A DNA stretch of 62,798 nt from Puniceibacterium sp. (lineage in GTDB: Bacteria > Pseudomonadota > Alphaproteobacteria > Rhodobacterales > Rhodobacteraceae): contig JAGXGV010000011.1 of assembly GCA_024636635.1 (NCBI GenBank), positions 1 to 62,798 on the forward strand. The letters are read 5' to 3'. Positions 51,108 through 59,808 of the stretch are shown here, in pieces. The stretch's first letter is position 1; each line of letters starts with the position of its first letter. A model generated the notes under the pieces. The model ran no database searches, was not told where the DNA came from, and saw nothing but the letters and a program-made list of their open reading frames with translations. The position numbers were made by a program, and so were the translations under genes.

Positions 51108-52412
51108 TCAGAGGCCGAGCCGGTCGCGCAGGGCGTACCAGCTCATCGCCAGCATCAGAAGTGGCGTCCGCATCGTCGGCCCGCCGGGAAAGGCAGGCAG
51201 CGGCACGTCGGCCAGCGCGTTGAACCCTTCGGCTTGGCCCTGAATGGCGCGCGCCATGAGCTGTCCGGCATGCACCGCCGTCCCGACTCCATGCCCTGAA
51301 TACCCCGAGGCCGAAAGCATGTTGGGCGCAGGGCGCGCAAGGTAGGGCATGCGCTTCATGGTAATGGCAAGAGTGCCACCCCAGGCATGGTCCAGCCGAA
51401 CGTCCTGCAGATGCGGAAAGACCCGGAGCATGGGTCTGGATACCAGCGCGCGGATGTCCCGTGGGAACCGGTAGCCATAGCTTTCTCCGCCGCCGAACAA
51501 CAGCCGGCGGTCGTGGGAAAGGCGGAAGTAGTTGACGACAAATCGGGAATCGGCGACGGCGACATCTTGCGTCAGCACCTCGTCGGCCCGCGCGCCCAGC
51601 GGTTCCGTCGCCACGATGAAATTGTTGATCGGCATGACCTTCGCCGCGACGCTACGCTCGAGCCCGCCAAGATAGCCATTGGCGGCAAGAATGACATGCC
51701 GCGCCGTCACCCGGCCCGCATCGGTCTGCAACACTGCCGGGTCGCCTTTGGCGATGTGATTGACATGGCTCATCTCGTGAATCCGTACACCGGCCGCTGC
51801 GGCGGCCCGCGCCAACCCCTGAGCCAGGCTCAACGGATGAAGATGGCTTGCACCCCAGTCCAGAATCCCGCCCCTGTAGTCGGGTGAGGGACACAGGGCG
51901 AAGCAGGCCTCCCGGTCCAGCACCTCGATCCGGTCGTATCCGTAACGGGTCGCAAGATGATCGGCATAAGCGTGCAGGTCCCGGACGCCGCTGTCAGATG
52001 ATGCGGTCCAGGCCACGCCCGGTTTCAAGTGGCAATCGATGTCATGCTCGGCGATGAGGCGCCGCACCAGTGCCTTTGCCTCCTCCCCAAGCTCCCAAAG
52101 CCGGTGGGCATGGACTTGACCCACCATCGCCTCGAGCTTCTGCTGATCCTGTCGCTGCCCCGACCCCAGTTGTCCCCCGTTTCGTCCCGATGCGCCAAAG
52201 CCGACGCGATGCGCCTCGAGCAGGACCACATCCAGCCCCGCCTGCGCCAGATGCAGCGCCGCCGAAAGCCCCGTGTAACCCCCGCCGACGATGCAGACAT
52301 CGGCCCGTGTCTCGCCTTTCAGCGGTGCGAACGGCCCAAGGTCCGACGCTGTCGCGGCATACCAGCTTTGTGGATAGTCTCCGCGGCGGTCGTTGGAAAA
52401 CAGCAAATCCAT
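51108..52412 (-). CDS. FAD-dependent oxidoreductase (gamma-glutamylputrescine oxidase/DAO-like)
   Basis: ADVCIVGGGYTGLSAALHLAQAGLDVVLLEAHRVGFGASGRNGGQLG. Confidence 0.9.
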   Translation of the reverse strand: MDLLFSNDRRGDYPQSWYAATASDLGPFAPLKGETRADVCIVGGGYTGLSAALHLAQAGLDVVLLEAHRVGFGASGRNGGQLGSGQRQDQQKLEAMVGQVHAHRLWELGEEAKALVRRLIAEHDIDCHLKPGVAWTASSDSGVRDLHAYADHLATRYGYDRIEVLDREACFALCPSPDYRGGILDWGASHLHPLSLAQGLARAAAAAGVRIHEMSHVNHIAKGDPAVLQTDAGRVTARHVILAANGYLGGLERSVAAKVMPINNFIVATEPLGARADEVLTQDVAVADSRFVVNYFRLSHDRRLLFGGGESYGYRFPRDIRALVSRPMLRVFPHLQDVRLDHAWGGTLAITMKRMPYLARPAPNMLSASGYSGHGVGTAVHAGQLMARAIQGQAEGFNALADVPLPAFPGGPTMRTPLLMLAMSWYALRDRLGL

Positions 52413-52426
52413 GATGACCGTTTCTC

Positions 52427-52497
52427 GCTTCTTCTTTTTCCAAATACCCCGGGGGGAGTCCGCAGGACGGGGGGGCAGCGCCCCCCCCTTTTTTCCT
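52427..52497 (-). repeat. composite intergenic repeat (GC hairpin + CCCCGGGGTATTTGGAAAAAGAAGAAG)
   Basis: TTCTTCTTTTTCCAAATACCCCGGGGGGAGTCCGCAGGACGGGGGGGCAGCGCCCCCCC on plus. Confidence 0.8.
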
Positions 52498-52507
52498 TGC
52501 ACCCGGC

Positions 52508-53869
52508 TCAGACGTTCAGCAACAGGTGCTCGCGTTCCCAAGGCGAAATCACCTGAAGGAACTCCTCGTATTCGGTCCGTTTCACGATCGAATAGACCCG
52601 GGCAAACTCTCGTCCGAGCACCTCGTGCAGATCCTTGGATGCATCGAAAAGATCCAGTGCCTGGCCCAGAACGCGGGGGATGTCGCCTTCGCCTTCATAA
52701 GCGTCACCCTTGAACTGCCTGGTCGGGCGCAGCTCCTTCATCATGCCAAGGTAGCCACAGGCAAGCGAGGCGGCGATGCCGAGGTAGGGATTGCAATCCA
52801 TGCCGGCGATCCGGTTCTCGACCCGGCGCGATTCCGGCCCCGACAGCGGTATGCGGATGCCCGTGGTGCGGTTGTCCCGGCCCCATTCAAGGTTGATCGG
52901 CGCGGCGTGGTCCTTCACGTAGCGGCGGTAACTGTTCACATAGGGCGCCATCACGGCAAGGGCCGCAGGCATATGCGCCTGCAACCCGGCGATGAAGTTG
53001 AAGAACGCGTCCGTCTCGCCCCCGGCCGGCCCGGTGAAGATGCTCTTGCCGGTTGCCAGGTCCAGCACGGAATGATGTAGGTGCATGGCCGACCCGGGTT
53101 CGTTTGCGATGGGTTTCGCCATGAAGGTGGCAAAACAGTTGTGGCGCAGCGCCGCCTCGCGGATCAGGCGTTTGAAATAGAACACTTCGTCAGCCAGCTT
53201 CACCGGATCGCCGTGGCGCAGGTTGATTTCAAGCTGCCCGGCGCCGCCTTCCTGGGTGATGCCGTCAATTTCGAAACCCTGGGCCTCGGCGAAATCGTAG
53301 ATGTCGTCGATCACTGGGCCGAATTCGTCCACTGCCGTCATGGAATAGGCCTGTCGCGCGGCGGCGGGGCGGCCAGAGCGGCCCATCATCGGCTCGATGT
53401 TCTTGGCGGGGTCGATATTGCGCGCCACAAGAAAGAATTCCATCTCGGGGGCGACCACGGGCTGCCATCCCTGCGCCTTGTACAGATCGCACACTCGTTT
53501 GAGCACATTGCGCGGCGCGCAGCCTACGGGTCGGTCCTTGCGGTCATAAGCGTCGTGGATGATCTGCAAGGTCCAGTCGCCGGTCCAGGGCGCGGCGGTC
53601 GCCGTGCTCATATCCGGTTTCAGGATCATGTCGCGTTCGATGAAACCTTCGTTCACGTCCGCCGCTTCGCCCCAGTCGCCGGTGATGGTCTGGAAGAATA
53701 TTGAATCCGGCAGGTGGAAATACTTCTGCCGCGCGAATTTCGACGCGGGCACCGCCTTGCCCCGTGCGATGCCGGGCAGGTCCGAGATGATACATTCGAC
53801 CTCGTCCAGGCGGCGGTTTTCAAGATAGGCATGCGCCGCTTCGGGCAGGGCATCGGTCCATTCGCTCAT
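52508..53869 (-). CDS. glutamine synthetase family protein (gamma-glutamylpolyamine synthetase, PuuA-like)
   Basis: GS C-terminal catalytic motifs: EGGAGQLEINL, MAKPIANEPGSAMHLHHSV, NRTTGIRIP. Confidence 0.92.
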   Translation of the reverse strand: MSEWTDALPEAAHAYLENRRLDEVECIISDLPGIARGKAVPASKFARQKYFHLPDSIFFQTITGDWGEAADVNEGFIERDMILKPDMSTATAAPWTGDWTLQIIHDAYDRKDRPVGCAPRNVLKRVCDLYKAQGWQPVVAPEMEFFLVARNIDPAKNIEPMMGRSGRPAAARQAYSMTAVDEFGPVIDDIYDFAEAQGFEIDGITQEGGAGQLEINLRHGDPVKLADEVFYFKRLIREAALRHNCFATFMAKPIANEPGSAMHLHHSVLDLATGKSIFTGPAGGETDAFFNFIAGLQAHMPAALAVMAPYVNSYRRYVKDHAAPINLEWGRDNRTTGIRIPLSGPESRRVENRIAGMDCNPYLGIAASLACGYLGMMKELRPTRQFKGDAYEGEGDIPRVLGQALDLFDASKDLHEVLGREFARVYSIVKRTEYEEFLQVISPWEREHLLLNV

Positions 53870-54549
53870 GCGATCTTCCTTTCGGTGAAGAACAGGGCGA
53901 ACATCTCGGCAAGCCGCGCGCTGTCGGTTTCGCGGTCCAGTTGCGCCAGGGCATTCTGGCGCAGGTCTTCGGGCACCACGCCGGGGGCGCGGCTTTCGAG
54001 CAGGCCCCTGATGTAGGTCCGGTCAATTTCCGGATGGGGCTGGATCGTGAAGGCCCTGTCACCATAGATCACGGCGGCGTGCCGACAGAAATCGGTGCCC
54101 GAGACGGTCGTGGCGCCTTCGGGCAAGACCGTCACCTGATCCTGATGCCAGGCGTTGAGGTTCAGCACCTCGCCGTTGATATCATAGGACGTGCGGCCGA
54201 CCGACCATCCGCCCCTGAACTTCTCGACCCGTCCCCCCAGCGCCTGGGCGATGATCTGATGGCCGAAGCAGACGCCGATCAGCGGCCGCCTCACGGCATA
54301 GATGTCGCGGATCAGCTGTTCCAGCGGGGGAATCCAGAAATGGTCCTCGTAAGCGCCAAAACGCGAGCCGGTGATCAGCCAGCCTTCGGCAGAGTCCGGG
54401 CCGTCGGGAAATTCACCGTCGACCACGGCATAGGTCTGGAAGGTCAGGCCGCGCCCGGCCAGAAACCGCGGGAAGATCTCGGAATAGTCGCCATTCTCGG
54501 CCAGAAGGTCATCGGCCACGTGGCCGGTTTGAAGTATCCCGATTTTCAT
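53866..54549 (-). CDS. type 1 glutamine amidotransferase
   Basis: LIGVCFGHQIIAQALGG nucleophile elbow, IQPHPEID. Confidence 0.9.
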   Translation of the reverse strand: MKIGILQTGHVADDLLAENGDYSEIFPRFLAGRGLTFQTYAVVDGEFPDGPDSAEGWLITGSRFGAYEDHFWIPPLEQLIRDIYAVRRPLIGVCFGHQIIAQALGGRVEKFRGGWSVGRTSYDINGEVLNLNAWHQDQVTVLPEGATTVSGTDFCRHAAVIYGDRAFTIQPHPEIDRTYIRGLLESRAPGVVPEDLRQNALAQLDRETDSARLAEMFALFFTERKIA

Positions 54550-54645
54550 GAGGCACCGAAGGTTTGGGAGTGTCAGGTCACTGGTAACTGTCCGACGGAC
54601 AGGCGGCAAGGGGCCGCCTGTCCGGGCCGCCAGTCTGGGCCGGTT

Positions 54646-55992
54646 TCAGACGGTATCGAGATAGATCTCGACCTGTTCGTTGGGGCTGAGTTCGGCCATG
54701 TAGAACAATTCCTGCCGCTTGGTGGACACAAGGTTGCGGATCAGTTCCGCCGAAAAGATGCGCGGCACCACGGTGCTGTTCTCGAAGGCGTCGATCGCCT
54801 CGCCCCAGGTGGTCGGGATGCGCGGCAGGTCCAGCGCATAGGCGTTGCCGGTGATCGGGTCGGGCGGCTCGACTCCGTCCTCGATCCCGTTCAGCGCGGC
54901 GCCCAGGATGGCGGCGAGCATCAGGTAGGGGTTCACGTCACCCCCGGCCACGCGGTGTTCGATCCGCCGCGCGGCGGAATTACCCGATGGGATGCGGATC
55001 GCCGCGGTGCGGTTCTCGTAGGCCCAGCTGAGCCCCGAGGGGGCATGGGCACCCGGCACCATCCGATCAAAGGAATTGAGGTGCGGCGCGAAGATCAGCG
55101 AACAGTCGTGCATCGCGTTCAGACAGCCGGCGACGGCGTGGCGCATCAGGGTGGTGCCGCGCGGGCCGCCGTCGTCGAAGATGTTCGCGCCGTTCCTGTC
55201 TACGACCGAAAAATGGGTGTGCAGGCCGGAGCCTGCGTAATCCTCGTAAGGTTTCGCCATGAAGGACGCGGCAAAGCCGTGCCGACGCGCCAACCCCTTG
55301 ACCAGCATCTTGAACAGCCAGGCATCGTCGGCGGCGCGCAGGGCGTCGTCGCCGTGCATCAGGTTGATTTCGAACTGGCCAAGGCCAGCCTCGGAAATCG
55401 CGGTGTCGGCGGGAATGTCCATCGCCTCGCAGGCATCGTAGAGATCGGTGAAAAAGCTGTCAAAACTGTCCAGCGCGCGGATCGACATGGTTTCAGCCGC
55501 CTTGCGCCGCTTGGACGACCGCGGCGAGATCGGCACCTGAAGGTTGCGTCCGGAATCGTCGATCAGAAAGAATTCCAGCTCGACCGCGACCACCGGCGTC
55601 AGTCCCTTGTCCTTGAAGCGGTCCAATACGGTCTTGAGCGTCTGGCGCGGGTCACCCTCGTACGGGCGGCCATCTTCGCGGAACATCCAGATCGGCAGAA
55701 GTGCGGTCGGCGCCTCGAGCCAGGGCATCGGGACAAAGCCGCGTTCGGTCGGTTTCAGCACGCCGTCGGCATCGCCGGATTCAAAGACCAGCGGGCTGTT
55801 GTCGATATCCTCGCCCCAGATGTCGAGGTTCAGGACCGAAAGCGGAAAGCGCGTGCCATCCTCGACCACCTTGTCGGCAAAGCGCGAGGGGACACGCTTG
55901 CCCCGCGGCTGGCCGTTCAGGTCGGCGGCAGCCACACGGATCGTGCGGACCTCGGGATGTTTGCGCAGGTAGTTCTTCATGGCGGAGGACAT
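54646..55992 (-). CDS. glutamine synthetase family protein (second paralogue)
   Basis: SEAGLGQFEINLMHGDDAL, AKPYEDYAGSGLHTHFSVVD, ENRTAAIRIPSGN. Confidence 0.92.
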   Translation of the reverse strand: MSSAMKNYLRKHPEVRTIRVAAADLNGQPRGKRVPSRFADKVVEDGTRFPLSVLNLDIWGEDIDNSPLVFESGDADGVLKPTERGFVPMPWLEAPTALLPIWMFREDGRPYEGDPRQTLKTVLDRFKDKGLTPVVAVELEFFLIDDSGRNLQVPISPRSSKRRKAAETMSIRALDSFDSFFTDLYDACEAMDIPADTAISEAGLGQFEINLMHGDDALRAADDAWLFKMLVKGLARRHGFAASFMAKPYEDYAGSGLHTHFSVVDRNGANIFDDGGPRGTTLMRHAVAGCLNAMHDCSLIFAPHLNSFDRMVPGAHAPSGLSWAYENRTAAIRIPSGNSAARRIEHRVAGGDVNPYLMLAAILGAALNGIEDGVEPPDPITGNAYALDLPRIPTTWGEAIDAFENSTVVPRIFSAELIRNLVSTKRQELFYMAELSPNEQVEIYLDTV

Positions 55993-56121
55993 GGGACACC
56001 GGGGTTGGAGGGGATTTGATCAAATTAGGGATAACGACTGACCGGGGGGGCTGGCAAGCGAAAAAACCGGCGGCACTTGGTGTGCGTGCCCCGGGTCGCT
56101 GCCCGGAACGGCGCCTGCTCC

Positions 56122-56928
56122 CTACCGGATCAGGTTCGGACGGAATTTGACCCGCAATCGCTGCTCCTGTGGCAAATGCCGGTTGAGGCGACGGTTGATC
56201 AGTCCGAAACACGACAGGATGACCAGCGTGAGGAGGATGAAATAGCCCGCAAGGATCGGGTAGGGCACAAAGGGGTTGAACGTCTTGTCGGCGAAATAGC
56301 TGGCATAATACAGCGCGTCACCTTTTTGCTGCCAGGCAGGAAAGCCAGAGAAATAGACCAGTGTCGTGGCGTGGAACAGGAAGATCGCCTCGTTCGTATA
56401 CGCGGGCCAGGCCAGGCGAAGCATGGTCGGCCAGATGATCCTGCGGAACCGGGGCCAGCCGGACAGGCCATAGGCATCCGCCGCTTCTGCGTCACCTTTT
56501 GGGACGGACCGCAGCGCGCCGTAAAAGATTTCGCCCGAATAGGCGGCGGTGTTGAGGAACAGCACGATCAGGGCGCCCAGCCAGGCGGCCGAAAAGGGGT
56601 CGAAGACCGACGAAACGGACTTGAGGCTTTGGAACGCGAAATAGGCAAAGAAGAACTGGATGAACAGCGGCGAGCCGCGGAAGAGGAAGATGAACCATTC
56701 AGAAAGCTTGCGCGTGACGGTCTGGCCGGACGCCTTGCCCAGCGCGACGGCGGTGGCCAGCACAAACCCGGTCACCAGCGCGACAAGGCCGAAATAGACG
56801 TTCCAGATCATGCCTGACCCGATCAGAACCACCTGCTGGCAAAGCGTGAAATCCGACCGCGGCAAAAGCCGTTCCCCGATTCCGATCGAGCGCAGGCCGT
56901 AATCCGTCAGGGTTTCCCAGCAGCTCAT
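56122..56928 (-). CDS. polar amino acid ABC transporter permease (HisM-like)
   Basis: EWFIFLFRGSPLFIQFFFAYFAFQ and EAADAYGLSGWPRFRRIIWPTMLRLAWPAYTNEAIFL. Confidence 0.92.
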   Translation of the reverse strand: MSCWETLTDYGLRSIGIGERLLPRSDFTLCQQVVLIGSGMIWNVYFGLVALVTGFVLATAVALGKASGQTVTRKLSEWFIFLFRGSPLFIQFFFAYFAFQSLKSVSSVFDPFSAAWLGALIVLFLNTAAYSGEIFYGALRSVPKGDAEAADAYGLSGWPRFRRIIWPTMLRLAWPAYTNEAIFLFHATTLVYFSGFPAWQQKGDALYYASYFADKTFNPFVPYPILAGYFILLTLVILSCFGLINRRLNRHLPQEQRLRVKFRPNLIR

Positions 56929-56961
56929 GCACAAGCTCCCGGCAGGGGGCGGGGTGCCTGC

Positions 56962-57063
56962 TTCTCCGGGTCGGAAATATCCCGGGGGAGTCCTGGACAC
57001 AGTCCCGGGCGGGGGCCTTGACGGGGGCAGAGCCCCCAGCGCAGACGGGGGCTCTGCCCCCCC
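56962..57063 (-). repeat. composite intergenic repeat with 15-bp perfect stem
   Basis: CTTCTCCGGGTCGGAAATATCCCGGGGGAGTCC plus GGGGGCAGAGCCCCC/GGGGGCTCTGCCCCC (57023-57037, 57047-57061). Confidence 0.8.
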
Positions 57064-57088
57064 GCGCTTGGCAGGCCTGGCGCATCCG

Positions 57089-57946
57089 TCATGCCGCGAC
57101 CTTGCGTTGCGCTTCGCCGCCCAGCGTGGCCTGGCCGTGGGTCAGTCGCACCATCAGCCGCTCAAGCACCACCTCTGAAACGCGGGTAAAGCAGAGGTAG
57201 AACACCAGCAGGGCGAGAAAATACCACATCCGCCAGTCGCCGTGCGGATAATCCGTAAAGCGCGGCGTCTTGGAGCCGCCCAATTCTCGCGCCCAGTAGA
57301 CGATATCCTCGACTCCCAGCAGGAAAAGCAGGGGGGTTGACTTGATCAGCACCATCCAGAGGTTCGACAGACCCGGCAAAGCATAGACCCACATCTGCGG
57401 AACGAGGATGCGGCGGAAGATCTGGCGGGGGGTCATGCCATAGGCCTCGGCGGTTTCCATCTGGGCGCGAGGCACAGCACGCATGGCGCCGAAAAGTACA
57501 TTGGCGGCGAAAGCACCGAACACGATCGCAAATGTCAGCACGGCCAGGAAGAATCCGTATGTTTCGTGCACCCACTGCGCCGCGTTACCCATGGGCAGCT
57601 TGGCGGCGGCGCAAACGACAAAATCACTCCCCTGCCGGATCGGCTGGTCCCAGTCGGGGCATTTCACCTTGTGGCGAATGTACTCAAATGCCTGGTCGAG
57701 GGCGATCACGAAGAACAGGAAAAAGGCGATGTCGGGCACGCCCCGAACGATGGCGATATAAATCTGTCCGAACCAGCGCAGGGGCAGGAACCGGGACCGC
57801 GCCGCCGCAGCAGCGCCGAAACCGAAAGCCAGCGCAAGCGGGGCAGTGATCGCCAGCAGCAGCAAAACGGTTCCAAAGGACCAGTACAACGCCATGTGCT
57901 TGGCTGTCGTAAGATAACAGGCCATCCAGGCCGCACCATCAAGCAC
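57089..57946 (-). CDS. polar amino acid ABC transporter permease (HisQ-like)
   Basis: FGQIYIAIVRGVPDIAFFLFF, METAEAYGMTPRQIFRRILVPQMWVYALPGLSN; true start may be ATT at 57973. Confidence 0.92.
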   Translation of the reverse strand: MLDGAAWMACYLTTAKHMALYWSFGTVLLLLAITAPLALAFGFGAAAAARSRFLPLRWFGQIYIAIVRGVPDIAFFLFFVIALDQAFEYIRHKVKCPDWDQPIRQGSDFVVCAAAKLPMGNAAQWVHETYGFFLAVLTFAIVFGAFAANVLFGAMRAVPRAQMETAEAYGMTPRQIFRRILVPQMWVYALPGLSNLWMVLIKSTPLLFLLGVEDIVYWARELGGSKTPRFTDYPHGDWRMWYFLALLVFYLCFTRVSEVVLERLMVRLTHGQATLGGEAQRKVAA

Positions 57947-58014
57947 GGAAGGATCGGAGCAGAAATCGAAAATTGGCGCATCCTTTCCTGAACACGGCGT
58001 TGCGGGCGGGCCTC

Positions 58015-58075
58015 AAAATTTTCGCAGAAAAATTTTCATTGCGGATCGGGAACAGAATTTTCGGCGAAAATTCTG
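58015..58075. repeat. two AT-rich hairpins of AAAATTTTC type
   Basis: AAAATTTTCGCAGAAAAATTTTC and CAGAATTTTC-GGC-GAAAATTCTG (10-bp perfect stem). Confidence 0.85.
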
Positions 58076-58118
58076 GGTTGGTTGCGGCAGGGCGTTGTAC
58101 CGTCCTGCCGCAGCGGGA

Positions 58119-58847
58119 TCAAAAAGTGGCCGAGCCTGGCAGCCACTTTTCGATCAGCGCGTTGAGCGAACCGTCAGCTTTCATGGCGTCGATGGCGACC
58201 GAGAACTTGTCCTTGAGCTCGGTGTCGCTTTCGCGGACGCCAAGTCCGATGCCGCCGCCGATCAGCACATCCTCGCCCACGATGGCAAGATCGGCGGCTT
58301 CCTCGGCGATAGGCAGCAGATAGGCCTTGTCGGCAAGTACGGCATCCGCCTCGCCGTTGCGGACCGCGGCTACGGATTCATCGGGGGTGGCGAATTCGAC
58401 CAGCGTGGCCCCGGACGAGGCGATGTGGCTGGCCTGGATGGTCCCGGCCTGCGCGGCCAGGATTCCACCCTCGAAGTCTGGTTCCGCGCCGTCAATCCCG
58501 AGGTAGGACGAAGGGTCCGGCTGGGTGTAGTTCGACGTGAAGTCGATGACCTCGTCGCGTTCGTCGGTGATGGACATCCCGGCGATGATCGCGTCATAGT
58601 TGCCTGAGACCAGGTTGGGGATGATGCTGTCCCATTCATTGGTGACCCATTCGCAGGTCAGTTCGGCGCGTGCGCAAAGCTCGTCACCCAGTTCACGCTC
58701 GAATCCGTCGACTTCACCACTGTCGTTGATGAAGTTGTACGGAGGATAGGCGCCCTCGGTGCCTAGGCGCACAACCGACCCGTCCTGGGCAAAGGCCATC
58801 GTGGCCGAAAGCGTCAGTGCAGCGGTGCCGAGAAGTATCTTCTTCAT
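58119..58847 (-). CDS. polar amino acid ABC transporter substrate-binding protein (HisJ/ArgT-like)
   Basis: signal peptide; VRLGTEGAYPPYNFINDSGEVDGFERELGDELCARAELTCEWVTNEWDSIIPNL. Confidence 0.95.
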   Translation of the reverse strand: MKKILLGTAALTLSATMAFAQDGSVVRLGTEGAYPPYNFINDSGEVDGFERELGDELCARAELTCEWVTNEWDSIIPNLVSGNYDAIIAGMSITDERDEVIDFTSNYTQPDPSSYLGIDGAEPDFEGGILAAQAGTIQASHIASSGATLVEFATPDESVAAVRNGEADAVLADKAYLLPIAEEAADLAIVGEDVLIGGGIGLGVRESDTELKDKFSVAIDAMKADGSLNALIEKWLPGSATF

Positions 58848-58901
58848 GTAAGTCTCCCTTGGTGTTGGTCTTGTCGGGGCCGGGGCGCAGGGCCCCGCGC
58901 C

Positions 58902-59672
58902 TTATGCGGTGGATCTCAGAAAACCCTGGAGGCGTTCGGATTTCGGGTTGCCGAACAGCGTCTCAGGCGGGCCTTCTTCTTCGATGAGGCCCTGATGCAG
59001 GAACACGATATGCTTGCTGACGTCGCGGGCCATCTTCATGTCATGGGTCACGATCAGCATTGTGCGCCCCTCGGCGGCCAGATCCCGGATCACCCTGACA
59101 ACTTCCTGTTCCAGCTCGGGATCGAGCGCCGAGGTCGGCTCGTCGAACAGGATCGCCTCGGGCTCCATGCACAGCGCGCGGGCAATGGCGGCGCGCTGCT
59201 GCTGGCCACCGGAAAGCTGCGCGGGGTAGTTGTCGCACTTGTCGCCGATGCCGACCTTGTCGAGATAGCGGCGGGCGGATTTTTCAACCTCGCGCGGCGA
59301 GCGGGCCAGCACCGTGACCGGTGCCTCCATCACGTTTTCAAGGATCGTGAGGTGGGACCAGAGGTTGAACTGCTGGAATACCATTGACAGGTTCGTGCGG
59401 ATGCGCAGCACCTGCCTTGGGTCTCGCGGGCGGCGCGCCATCGCGCTGCCTTTCCAGGCGACAGGTTCACCCTTGAACAGGATCTCGCCCTGCTGGCTGT
59501 CCTCAAGCAGGTTCGCGCAGCGCAGCAACGTGGATTTGCCTGAACCGGATGAGCCGATGAGCGCCACCACATCGCCGCGCCGCGCCGTGATATCGACGCC
59601 TTTCAGCACCTCAAGCGATCCGTATTGCTTGTGGAGATTGCGGATTGCGATCACGGGGGTGCTGTCTGTCAC
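58902..59672 (-). CDS. polar amino acid ABC transporter ATP-binding protein (HisP-like)
   Basis: GSSGSGKSTLLRCANLLE, LSGGQQQRAAIARAL, LFDEPTSALDPELEQEV. Confidence 0.97.
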   Translation of the reverse strand: MTDSTPVIAIRNLHKQYGSLEVLKGVDITARRGDVVALIGSSGSGKSTLLRCANLLEDSQQGEILFKGEPVAWKGSAMARRPRDPRQVLRIRTNLSMVFQQFNLWSHLTILENVMEAPVTVLARSPREVEKSARRYLDKVGIGDKCDNYPAQLSGGQQQRAAIARALCMEPEAILFDEPTSALDPELEQEVVRVIRDLAAEGRTMLIVTHDMKMARDVSKHIVFLHQGLIEEEGPPETLFGNPKSERLQGFLRSTA

Positions 59673-59808
59673 GTCCGCCTTGCCGGTTTGTTGCGCTGTC
59701 CTGTGTGACAGAAAAGCGGCAAAACCCCCAGCATTGCAACGTGCAAATCGGAAGATTCACGACGATTGCCTGCGAAATGACCGAAGGTGAGCCCGTTTTC
59801 ATGGCGAT

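Noticed and set aside
53941-56019. 692-aa plus-strand ORF
   Set aside because: Antisense to the GATase and glutamine synthetase-like genes; no recognisable protein features.
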